In this document: positions 24,117 to 35,551 of the stretch, in pieces
Numbering within the stretch: the first letter of the stretch is position 1
How the letters are laid out: each line of letters begins with the position of its first letter
NCBI GenBank assembly: GCA_963966185.1
Contig: CAWZYM010000318.1
Coordinates: forward strand, 704,001 to 768,000
Source: Rhabditoides inermis
Lineage: Eukaryota > Nematoda > Chromadorea > Rhabditida > Rhabditidae
DNA length: 64,000 nucleotides
Direction: 5' to 3'
The notes under the pieces: generated by a model
The model's database searches: none
What the model was told of the DNA's origin: nothing
The model's input: only the letters and a program-made list of their open reading frames with translations
Position numbers and translations under genes: made by a program

Positions 24117-25432
24117 ATGCGGTATGAATGGAAAGAGACGTTTCAGTGTCTCTCCGCATTCCTCATCTACTGGTCAGGATTCTACTGCGCCTACAACGAG
24201 TGTAGGGGCGAGGACCCCGCTGACACGAAACAGTTGGCGCAGGTGATAATTGGATTAGCTTATAGTTATATTTCATATGTGTTAATTACGACTTTTCATT
24301 ACGACTTCAATTATTTTCACGCAAAAAGGCAACTTTCTAGTCTTTCGCTCATGCAAACAACACGCGAGAGAGTTATGCATGAACAACTTCTAATGGAAAA
24401 GAGTTGGAGTAGAGTAAATCTGATGCATTCAGTATTTTCCCTTCTTTGCCGGACCCGTGATTATGCTGTGTTCAATAGGATGGTGAGTGGTTTGTTAAAC
24501 GTATTACTGTAATCTGAAAACAATGTGAACTGTAAATTATGCTTCAGGTTGATGACGGAACTCCTTTATCCAAACCATCCCCTTGCTATCGACTATAGTT
24601 GTATGGTGAGTGTTTTCCTACTTTACTTGCAAATCCCATCTCCTCTCCTCCCTATAGTTTTCTAATCTCTCATTCGCTTTCACTTGCATTATATATAAAA
24701 CTTAAATGCTGCGGATATGAGAAATGAGAATGATTAGACATTTCTTGAACGGTACGCCGTACGCATTTGTTGAAAATGCCCAAATATATTTTTCAAAATA
24801 TCGCTTTTGTTCACAGTGAATAGAACATATTGCGTGCTGTATAGTGTCTTTGCGTGTTACATTGAAGTACCTTTCCACTTTCTTTTCTCTCAGACTCTCT
24901 AATCGTAAGATTCGTAGCCAAGGAAAACCGACAAACAATAAAACTCTTATTTGTATACTGGCACTGGAACTATGTAGTTATACTCAGTTATACTGGAATT
25001 CGATTGAAAAAAGATTCAATATCATTGCTTTCATGATTTCAAAATATGTTTTATCAAAACAAACATTTTTCAACTTTTTAGCATAGTTCGCACGCCAGTG
25101 TGAAAAAACAACCACTTTTTTTAGTTCGGTCAGTTTTTGTTCAAGTTCTAGAAAAAAAACTTTTGAAAAAACTTACCCAGTTCTAGAAAAACTGAAGTGA
25201 TTATTATTGTTATGAACGTGATAAACAAACTGATGATGTGATAGCTATGTATTTGTGATAAAATCATAAATCATTATGTTTTTTTGATATTTCAGGAGAT
25301 GCCCACTGCCGTCTTTTCTTCGCTCTTCGCTGGTATTTCTGCGGTGATCGAGATTCACTATTCCATAGATTTCAACCAGAGCCATTGGAGCGACAAATGG
25401 AACTGGGCTGCTGTGAGTCTCTCTCTCCCTCT

Positions 25433-25500
<68 letters not shown>

Positions 25501-26026
25501 ATTAACATGTGTGAATCAATACAATGCCTACTACTCTCTGAATTAGAGCACTCATCAAAACCCTACCATTAGTTTGATTGAGCTCCGTGTTTTTGCATGC
25601 ACTTGCGTTCATTTTTCTCGTTTTATTCGCATCAAAACGGAGATAACATGTAAGTAAAGAATGAAAGAGAAATTTTTTTCAACTCATACCCAATTGGCAT
25701 ATTTAGCATGCGCGTATCACGATGAAATACTACATATTCAACAAGTAGAGTAGCTTAGGAGCAGTATTGAAAAGGCAAAGTGGATAACATTCACACTAAA
25801 AGTTTGGATAAATTAGAAAAGGCAATAATTCACAGAGAATGTGTCAGCTCAGCATACATGAACCAGAAAATGTCATGTCCGCAAGACGAATGCCCTCTAT
25901 CCTCTATAAATAGGAATGCAACAGTCCAGTGTAACATTTGACTTTTTAACAATGTGTATGTTTTTTCAGGCAGACGCCCTCTTTCTATCCGCTGTTCACG
26001 GAGTTCTCGCATTTGCCTTACAATAA
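24117..26026 (+). CDS. Small four-helix membrane protein
   Basis: Five exons join in phase: 24117-24242, 24433-24482, 24548-24605, 25296-25412 and 25970-26026, giving 135 residues. No family recognised. Four hydrophobic segments are visible at about residues 10-28 (CLSAFLIYWSGFYCAY), 43-66 (FFAGPVIMLCSIGWLMTELL), 79-102 (AVFSSLFAGISAVIEI) and 118-135 (ADALFLSAVHGVLAFAL). Loops carry NECRGEDPADTKQ and NQSHWSDKWNW. No signal peptide; the protein ends inside or just after the last helix, so both ends are probably on the same side. The start is the first ATG of the exon, and a TCCATAG acceptor-like site lies ~17 bp upstream. A long (CT)n tract (25438-25498) occupies intron 4 just behind the donor. 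Confidence 0.8.
25438..25498. repeat. (CT)n microsatellite
   Basis: About 30 uninterrupted CT units in the last intron of the four-helix membrane protein gene, 25 bp past its donor site. Confidence 0.95.
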
Positions 26027-26355
26027 TGTGATTCGAATTTCATACATATTTTTGTTTGTAAATAGTTTTGTAAGATAAAATTTCTATTTTTTTTTATCTG
26101 CTAATATGTTTGACTCACATATTTGCTTGACTGAACAGATACATCAAGAGTTCATCTGATTTATGATTATGGATTCGTTCAACATCCTTTCGAGAATCAG
26201 AATACCTGCCTCTCTCTTTTTGTATTACCGCACGCATCCAGCCGTCGTGGAATACAAATTAGCCACGCTAATAGCCAAGATTTTCATATTCCATTGAGAA
26301 TGCGTGGAATTATTCAGTCCTCGCGTTGATTTCCAAGTCTAATCCTATTTCGATG

Positions 26356-26384
26356 ATTTGCATGTCTGGAGGGGCGAATAAAAG
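26356..26384 (+). promoter_or_regulatory. Putative msp4 core promoter
   Basis: ATTTGCAT at 26356-26363 and ATAAAAG at 26378-26384, at the same spacing to the ATG as in the other three msp genes. Confidence 0.45.
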
Positions 26385-26417
26385 GCGGGCGCGGCGGGCT
26401 GCCGGCATCCATTCGCC

Positions 26418-26861
26418 ATGACGTCCGTCCCTCCCGGAGATATCAACACCCAGCCGGGTACCAAGATCGTCTTTAACGCCCCTTACGATGACAAGCACAC
26501 CTACCACATCAAGGTGTGGCACTATGACAGCTGATATCGATTGCTTATCGATTGGTTTACATCTGTTTCCGTTCAGATCATCAACGCCGGAGGTCGCCGC
26601 ATCGGATGGGCCATCAAGACGACCAACATGAAGCGCCTCGGCGTCGACCCGCCGTGCGGAGTGCTCGACCCCAAGGAGAACGTGCTGATGGCCGTCTCTT
26701 GCGACGCGTTCCAGTACGGTCAGGAGGACACCAACAACGACCGCATCACCATCGAGTGGACCAACACCCCCGACGGCGCCGCCAAGACCTTTCGCCGCGA
26801 GTGGTTCCAGGGAGACGGAATGGTCCGCCGCAAGAACCTCCCCATCGAGTACAACCCTTGA
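26418..26861 (+). CDS. msp: Major sperm protein, copy 4
   Basis: Intact MSP gene lying 21 kb from the main cluster. Exons 26418-26513 and 26577-26861, 63-bp intron after residue 32; 126 residues with the same sequence as the other copies. The 5' flank from GAATACAAATTAGCCACGCT onward and the 3' flank (TGATCGATGCACGATAAACT and further, to about 26955) are shared with msp3, so the duplicated block between these two is longer than the gene. The intron is closer to that of msp1 (GGCACTATGACAGCTGATAT). Identical proteins with dispersed positions suggest dosage-driven amplification plus homogenisation. Confidence 0.95.
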
Positions 26862-27130
26862 ATGATCGATGCACGATAAACTTCTGATTTTTCATGTATA
26901 TTGGTGAATTGAATATCAATACTTTTACGTATGTTGATGGTTGCATTTGAACCTCGAAACGAGTTTGTTTATTGCCTCCTAACCTAAAATAAGGTGGTTG
27001 AGAAAGTAGCTGTCTACTGTCCACTCACTCCTATTCTCCAGCTTTTGAGGTAGTGAAGCAGTGCTATCTCATTACTCATTGATAAGAAACAACGTGGTCG
27101 TGCAATCGTGAAACGTCAGTGATAATGATA

Positions 27131-27475
<345 letters not shown>

Positions 27476-27884
27476 AATATATATACAAATCTGTCTATCT
27501 ATCTATAAACACTGTTGCTTCTGACTTTATTCGTCGTGAAATAGTATGCGATAGAGACAGGGAAAGAGAGAGATATGTGACTGGTGTGAATGTGCGGTAA
27601 TTAGGAAATGACACCACTACACCACATTACAAAACACTACTGCACTGCACATCGTCAATATAACTGAAAAAAAGAATTAGAAGTTTGTATTTTGTGAAGT
27701 GGTGTCGTGGTGTCGACACCAGAGGCTCGTGGTTCGTGGTGTCATTTTCTGATTGCGTGAATGTGCGACACATGACATCTTCAACAATTCTCCATGGAAG
27801 GTGCAGAATGCGGACGCATCGGCACATACGCGCGACCGGATGGTAGCATGCGGCAGTATGGCGAGGTTCACTGAACAGGCGTTG

Positions 27885-27922
<38 letters not shown>

Positions 27923-28633
27923 CTTTGCTTTATTGTCCGTCATCTTCTATCGATTGTGATAACTTCGGTGGACGAGGGCAGCCTGACAGTGGGTCAGTGA
28001 AGCGGCCGGAAGAAGCTTGAGTGAAGGGAAAGAGAGAGGGAGGAAGGAAGAGCGAAAGAGAGCACCATACTCGGCTGGTTGCACTGCATCTTTGAAAAAA
28101 TAGGAAACTGAAATGTCTACGTTTTCGAACCTACGTTTTCGAATCGCACTGTATGGTTGGTTCTTGATTCCCAGTCGTATAACACCTACTCCCTCGCATC
28201 TCGTCTCGTTCACTGATACAACAGTCTGATTGAACAAGCCGACCTCGGGAAGGATGATCCAATCCAAAAGACGTGAGCAACACGGCTACTCAGACGGTGA
28301 ACTTCAGATGTCAAACATCAGTCAGGAACTTCTTTGTTCGTGTGTGAAATGTGAGTTCAATATGTTTACATACGCCGAAAGCCCGTCGGGAGAGCAAGTG
28401 GGATAGGCCTGCGAACGATTGGGATATGATAGGTGAGTGACCCGCGGACAGAGCTACGAGAAAGAAGTTTGTTATTCAATGCTTGCGACTTGCGAAAATG
28501 GTACTAAGGATAGATAAAGATATCTCCGCATTATTCCAACTCTGTTTCTGCTCATCCCATAAAAGTCTACTGAATGCGGATCTCCCGTCACTGCGGACAC
28601 CATGCAAGAACTCACAGGAAAGAGCAACAAATC

Positions 28634-28690
28634 AAATCAAATCAAACATTTATCCAGTATCGCATTTTCATGCACATATACATAGCATGA
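28634..28690 (-). mobile_element. 3'-end relic of an RTE-like element
   Basis: AAATCAAATCAAATCAAACA followed by TTTATCCAGTATCGCATTTT closely resembles the 3' ends of the two RTE elements at 37.5 kb and 49.0 kb (repeat tail, then TTTATCCgGTATCGCAtt). Only this short 3' part remains visible. Confidence 0.5.
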
Positions 28691-29081
28691 GAGGTGTTCG
28701 ACTAGCGCTGGGCGATGGAAAGAGCAACATAACATATTATGCAGATTGCGAAGAATATCGACTAACACTTCAATTTCACGAACGTAACATGTTTTAAATG
28801 AATTCAAAACTGTTTATTCCGATCACAACCAACTTCTATTGAGAACACTGCACAACCGTAAATTTGATAAGATAACATGAGATTTCAAAACTATTTGATA
28901 AGGAATCCTAAGTATAGCATGAATGTTGAATATTTCTAGATAGGAATAAAGACACATGTCTGAAAAGTGAAACAACAACAAAAAAAACTAGTTCTAGACA
29001 TCTAATAATAACAAGGAGACGGAATGGAATGACATACTATAGCTATAGACGCAAAGAATGACTTGTCTGTGAAACACTTTC

Positions 29082-31533
29082 CTAACTCCTAGTGGTGAGT
29101 TTCCGCAGCATATCCTCCTCCGAATCAGCTATCATGTATTGAACCATTCTGAAAACATGCTGTCTTATATATTTTTTGTATTTTTAGCATATCACTAGAA
29201 TCTAGTGATAAAAGCGTAATTACGATATGAGTCAGTGGCTTCTGTGATTGTGAAGAGAGGGTCAACTTTCAACTACATATGTGAAAGTGTGACCGAAAGA
29301 CGCTGTTTGCTGGTGTTTCGGAGGCGTTTCGAATTCAGTTGCAAAGTGAGACTGACCGCTACTTTATAGATTGTACCCAGAATCATTTGATGCGAGTGCG
29401 GATTAATAATTTGCATTTTGATTTGATTTATAGATTTATAGATCTCACCTCCAGTCCCTCCACTCGCTGATCGATACACACGCGATCTGCCCGATTGCAC
29501 AGCCGCCACTGATGAGCATCTGAAAAGAGGGCGGTATGCTAGTGCGGATGGTACCGATAGTACTGTAGTACTGTAGTACTGTAGTACTGTAGTACTGTTA
29601 TAGCTAGACAGTACAGACATTTGATATGTTACTAGTAGTACTAGTACAAGTCCTATAGGAGATCGCAAGTCACGACAAGTTGTGAATAGATGAGCGACTG
29701 ACCCTGAAGAACGTGACTGCTCCGTGGACGGAAGCACCCTCGGGATCGAGCAGTGAGAGACCTTCCAGAAGACCCTGGAGGAAGGGATGAGAAGGGAAGA
29801 GGGAGGGAGAGGGAGAGAAATATAGAGGGAGAGAGGGGGGATAGAGAAGAGAGAGAGAGGGGGGGGAGAAGAGAGAGAGAGGGAGAGAGAGGGAGAGAAA
29901 GGGAGAGAAAGGGAGAGAGAGGGAGAGAGAGGGAGAGAGAGGGAGAGAGAGGGAGAGAGAGGGAGAGGGAGGGAGAGAGAGGGGGGAGGGAGGGAAGGAG
30001 GGAGAGAGATGAGCCCACCTCCCGAATAGGATTGCCATCCGGCACTCTCCTCATACACAACAGCATCCTGTCCAGAAAATGCGCGCCCGACTGCAGGTCC
30101 TGGAAAGATCGACGTAAGCTCCGCTTCTCCACGCCCCGCCCACTAACCTTCAGGTACGCATTGCATTCCTTCGCAGTGATGGCAGTCTTGGCAGTGAGAG
30201 AGATGGACGAGCCACGAAAGCTGCGAAGGTGGTCGATGGTGAAGGAAGAGAGCTGGAAGGAGGGAGTCTCTCTTTATCGCTTTCTCTCTTTCTCTCTCTC
30301 TTTCACTCACATCTCTCTTATCCGCATCCACATCTCCCGGATATCCAGTGATGAATTCGCGTAGGCACACGAAGTTGTCAAGAGCGAAGAAGGAAGCTGA
30401 AAACAATTGTTTCCTATTATTATTTGTTAGCCAATCTGTATCAAACATCAAGCTACTCGAGAGGGAGGGGACACCTACCCCTATTACATGTGGAAAAAGT
30501 ACGGTATTTCGAAATTACCGGGAATGGTGGCAGTGGGATGGAACAAGTGGAGGTGGAGAGAAACGGGACGGATAGAGGAGGGGAAGTTGTGGAGGCAAGC
30601 TGTAAGTGATATGATAAGAGAGAAGGGGAAAGAGAGAGGGAGAGAGAGAGAGAGAGAGAGAGAAACTCACCTGAGTCACTCTTATCAAAGACCATAGTCA
30701 TTTGTGTGTCCATCGTTTCTAATGGGCACTCTGCTGTCAACTCGCCGAATTCTGTCAGATCTTCCTTGGTGATATCCGTCTGCAAAAAAGATCTCAGTTA
30801 TCACCATGCTAAAATGAACAGCCCACCATTTTGACAGTCACTATTTTCAGCTTCTTCACAATAGCTAGTAGCATTCGCCGGAACACTTCTTGTTTGTTCT
30901 GAAAATGTATGGTGAATATGTTCCGCTTCTTCACTATGTTAAAAACTTTTAATAACAACCACACGAGATTAAGAAGGTTTCAAATGATGGGATGGTGGGA
31001 TAGGATCATTGTGGAAAACGAGAAATGAAAGCTCACCTCTTTGTAAATGATGCATGGTTTGTGGCTGTCTCGACTGTTCAGAATGACAATCGTACGGTCA
31101 CTGTTGATTTGCAGGAGACTGAAATGAAATATAAGTTGATGTTTTGTTTTATTGATAACTCACAAGTGGTCCCACATGAACGCATCCTTTCGCTTCCGAC
31201 GCACACTTATATTCACCATCAGAGTATCGCACTGAAACAGTATTCTAAGTGAGAGAGGGGGTGAGAGAGGGGGAGAAAAAGGGAGAGAGAGAAAGAGAGG
31301 AAGAGAGAGGGAGAGAGAGAGGGAGAGAGAGAGGGAGAAAGAGGGAGAGAGAGACTACGGTACCCACCCTTCTTTTATACTCCACCACTCCTCTCAGAAA
31401 CTTCCGTAGCCTCATGTGGTTGTTTGACACCAAATCGCGCATGAATCTGTAAGGAAGAATCTGTAAGGAGTTCAAAATGTTGTCGTTCGACATTCGAGAT
31501 ATCACAACATCGAGACGATGAGAGAGAGAGACG

Positions 31534-31568
<35 letters not shown>

Positions 31569-31836
31569 GGCGAGAGAGAGAGAGAGAGCGAGAGAGAGAG
31601 AGGGGGAGAGAGAGACGTTTGCGACCTTACCTGTTCACCATCTGCAGTCTCGTATAGTCGCAGACATGAAGGTACTGTGCGATATGCAGCCATACCTCGG
31701 AGGGCAGACCACCGGAGATGGAAGGCTCAAATAATGATATTATACGTTTCAAAACAAACTCGTTTCTCACCTTATCCGTCACCCTGCATTCTTCGAACGC
31801 TTCTTCGACTGGGTTGTCTTCGGATGATATCGACAT
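29082..31836 (-). CDS. F-box protein
   Basis: Twelve exons join in phase (31631-31836, 31368-31446, 31164-31231, 31037-31118, 30827-30898, 30671-30779, 30311-30396, 30148-30252, 30019-30099, 29703-29774, 29449-29519, 29082-29148), giving 365 residues. The F-box at residues ~42-75 reads LPSEVWLHIAQYLHVCDYTR then LQMVNRFMRDLV, the SKP1-binding signature of SCF ubiquitin-ligase adaptors. The rest is the presumed substrate-binding region; segments such as LSSFTIDHLRSF and AYLKDLQSGAHFLDRM recall the FTH/DUF38 half of nematode F-box A proteins, which is only a suggestion. TTTTCAG abuts the ATG, so it is probably a spliced-leader site. A 45-nt in-frame stretch with intron-like ends (GTGAGA...TTTGAG, about 31731-31775) inside exon 1 may be spliced out. 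Confidence 0.8.
29803..30009. repeat. (GGGAGA)n-type purine tract
   Basis: Irregular GA/GGGAGA repeat filling intron 9 of the F-box gene. Overlapping open frames rich in Ser, Leu and Pro are artefacts. Confidence 0.9.
31249..31613. repeat. GA-rich microsatellites in F-box gene introns
   Basis: Two purine tracts, 31249-31352 and 31521-31613, flank exon 2 of the F-box gene. They consist of (GA)n with GGGAGA and CGGCGAGA interruptions. Confidence 0.9.
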
Positions 31837-32862
31837 CTGAAAAGTGCAAACTTTACAATTCTTGTTGTATGGATGAGAAGAAACATCGAAGGTCTGTCGC
31901 GCAACATACAATCAATGTCAAGAAGATACTAGTCTAGTACGTACTAGCTATAACACCAGATAACATCTAGACTGTTCTTGGGGTCACTAGTAGAAGGCGC
32001 TAGAGAAACCCTGGGGCACAATCTCACCCCCTCACTGCCTCTCACGTATTCACACTGTCTCACACTCTCATGACCCCTTTCAACTAGCAAGCATTTATCG
32101 ATTGGTTATAAGCTATGTTCATGTGGGTGGATAGAGCTTCCATTCATTTACGACCATTTTATGTTCTCTCGTGATTTCGATTTGTACGTCTCATGATCAT
32201 GTTTGCGATTCCGAATAAACATTTGATTCAGATTTGACATGCGAAGGAGTTATCTGGATAAAACGTCCTTTCTTCTATCGTATTTTTTCTCCACTTCATT
32301 TCGACCATCCCGCTCCCGCAATTGGATATCGTAGCCTCTCCCTTATCTATCAATTTATCAATCTCCTCTTTCCGGTGCTCCCATTCATATTGTATTTCCT
32401 CCCATCTCTTCCTATTGTTGGTTTGTCACTCAAAAATCAGAGAAAAAATAAATAAAACAATTTTATCTCAATGTAAAACGTTCAACTCGTAATTCACAAC
32501 TCACAGATCTGCAAAATCGTAAAACTCGTGGGGTACAAACCGTATACTGTGGAGGTAAAGTATCACAAACTATACAAATCTAAAACAAAATTGATGTAAA
32601 AGGAGCTCAAACAGTTCTAGATAACACAGGTAGGACACACTTGGGAAGAGAGAAGACACAGAAACATGGGGACTTGGAAAGACAGACTGCTCTCTCCTGT
32701 CTCACGTATACGATCGGATAGACTGACATCATTGTCAGGATACAGAAGGATACACACCCTCTCCCCTCTCACAATGTTGCTGTCACTCGTCACATCGGAA
32801 CAGAGAGGACACGGATTCACAGGAGCATGAGGACTTGGCGAGACAGACTGCTTCCTCCCCTC
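31837..32862. other. Intergenic stretch between pseudophosphatase and F-box genes
   Basis: About 1 kb between the stop of the upstream gene and the likely SL acceptor of the F-box gene. Same orientation and a likely trans-splice site would allow an operon, but the gap is longer than typical C. elegans operon spacing. Partial copies of the terminal exon edge lie at about 32640-32790. Confidence 0.5.
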
Positions 32863-32890
32863 TCACATAGTGTTGCTGCTAGCAGCTGGC
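32640..32890. repeat. Partial copies of the terminal exon edge
   Basis: The stop-codon region of the pseudophosphatase gene (forward CCCTCTCACATAGTGTTGCTG, about 32857-32877) has a near copy at about 32760-32780 (CCCTCTCACAATGTTGCTG). The adjacent GAGGACTTGGCGAGACAGAC (32830) has one at 32668 (GGGGACTTGGAAAGACAGAC). Confidence 0.7.
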
Positions 32891-35504
32891 AGAGACACAG
32901 GCACCAGTAGAGGAATGGGGATCGGCATCTCACCAAAGGCGGACGGCGCCTCCTGAACACGACACGACATAATACGCACGTTTCACACTAGCCATTAATG
33001 ACGGTCAAGGTTCATACAAACAATACGAGATAGTTTTCCCAACATAGTCAACCTCAGATTTCAACAAATACATCATTATCAAAACAAATTATGTTATATA
33101 TAAATAATACGCTTCACCCAACACTAAAATACATGCTTCAAGAACGACACAATTCATCTGGACCTGATTGAACAAGTTCCTTATCCAATCCCCATCATGA
33201 CTGAAGTACAGACTCTCTTTGCACAATGATCATCTTCACTCTCTCGCAATCAACGTCCCTCACCATTTTTTCCGTCCAATGTCTCTCACTCATCAACTCC
33301 CCCCTCTCTCTCCGTCTCTCTCTCTCTCTCTCTCTCCCTCTCTCTCTCTCTCTGTCTCCCCTCCCACCTTCCTTCCGTCGGGCCTTTCGGGCCTCCTCGC
33401 CATTCGCAGCAGATCCGGGTCGACGCGGGGAGAGAGCAGACGGTAGCCGGGAACCTGCAACGTATACTGTAACTACAAAACACATATCAATCAATCAATC
33501 ACATATCAATCAAAACACATATCGCACAGGCCTAATATGGGATACCACTTTTACACAACAATTCCAGCAAAGTTATGTTTTTTTAACGCGTTGTCAGTAA
33601 TTTCTAACATACACAAACAAACCAGACAAAGTAGGTTTCTCTCATAGTCAAACAAACAATGATTGCATTCATAAATTCGCTTTCACGAGACCTGATCAAA
33701 CAATGATTGCATTCATAAAGTCGCTTTCACACACCCTCAAAATTCCCTTCCTCGCCTACGGACCTCCAAAGGTACCTATCATATCAATATGGTCCGGACC
33801 GGCAAGTAAGCCACTTCCATGTATGTCAGACGGTGCTGGTCAAACACCTCTCATAGAATATGTACATGAAATGCGTTTCTGGATGGAAGAATCTCTTGAT
33901 TGATTTGTCAGACCCCTTTCCTATCCTCCCCGCGCACCCACCGCCTTCTTGACTCCCTCTCATACTCATCCCCATACCAGCATGGTCCGTGTGGCCTCTA
34001 GCTCTAACACTTTCCAGACCCTTCTCTCCCCCACACCAGGTATCATCATCCCGATGTCAGACCCCTCTTCCCTCGCTCGCACATCTTATACCTAATATGG
34101 TCAGGATCGGCGAGTGTGGTGTGTGGCATCTACCACTTCCCATGTCTCTCTCCCTCTCCCTCCCCTCCCTTCTTCCCCCTACCCAACGCCGCCTCGACTC
34201 CCTCGCAAACAACCCTCCCAGGATATCAGGATAATACAAATATGGTCCGTGTGGCATCTAACACTCTCCACCCCTCCCTCCCCCTCCTCCACCCACCGCC
34301 GCCTTGACATCGTCGAGGAACATCCTCTGGCTCCTCTCCTCCAGCCACCTCGCGTGATCGTCCGCAAAGCCCTCGTAGCTGCCGCACAGCGCGCCAAAGT
34401 TGAACAGCACCAGCCTGGAGACATTGTCATGATAAAAGAAAGGCCAGCCGCTCAGCTTTCCGTTTCGATATCACACTCATGTGCATGAATGTTTTCAACA
34501 CCAGCCTGCAACACACACACATGACTCCACGGCAACTGTAGCGTGAGAGTTTACATTCTGTTACACATAACGTACATGCATAATACGTTTCAATGCCCAC
34601 CCAAAATTCACACATCAAATCATATTCCAATTCCAAGACTAGTACCGCGTGATCAGAAATCAGAAAAAGACGCACTTCGCGAAACAAGTTTCAGACAACG
34701 CACAAACCAGGCTATTCGGAAATTGCAACAATCGAAAGGTACCGTGCCCGTTATTGAAATACAATAATGCAAATAGCAAACATGGCCCACTTGTGTATGT
34801 AGATGTATTGCATGGGAGTCTCGACCGCGTAGGGACGCATGCTGCGCACAAAGTGAACAGCCTTCATCACAGTGTGCTGCAATGACGAGACACAGTCATT
34901 GATCTATGCTCTTATTGTCAGACTGTGGCACCTGATAGAAGACACTCTCTCCTACCTGCTAGATGGGTATCTGACAGATTCCACGTGCACTACTCTCTCT
35001 CTCTCTCTCCTACTCACTCCTCCCATAGATATAGACAACCCTGTCCTCTTCCCCTACCTGAGTACTCATCAACAGTCATACACACACAATACCCAGTCTC
35101 CCTCCTGCCCCTTACCTGGTACGTCGGCCCGCGGATGAGGTTGCATATGGCCGCCTCGGCTGCCAGCACACACGCCGCCCGGCTGATGCCCAGATGGTCA
35201 TGGACGATCGACGGCAGACGCGAGTTGCGAGCCAGGCGGAGCAGGGTCAGCGGGGCCTGGTTGTGAGTGGTGAACCGAGTCAATTGTTCTCGAGTCTCGA
35301 CAGATAGTCCTATATGATTCAAACATGGGCCTGAGTGGAGCACACATGACACACTGCACGAGAAATGGCAGGGTACGAAAATGTTCGACTAAACAATTAG
35401 AACATAGGCTGAGTGGAAAACCAGTTCTTAATTTCTCAATTGTTGGTTCTCAATTGTTTCCAACTACCAACTCAATCGTCAGATTGGCCACATAATATAC
35501 TTAA

Positions 35505-35551
<47 letters not shown>

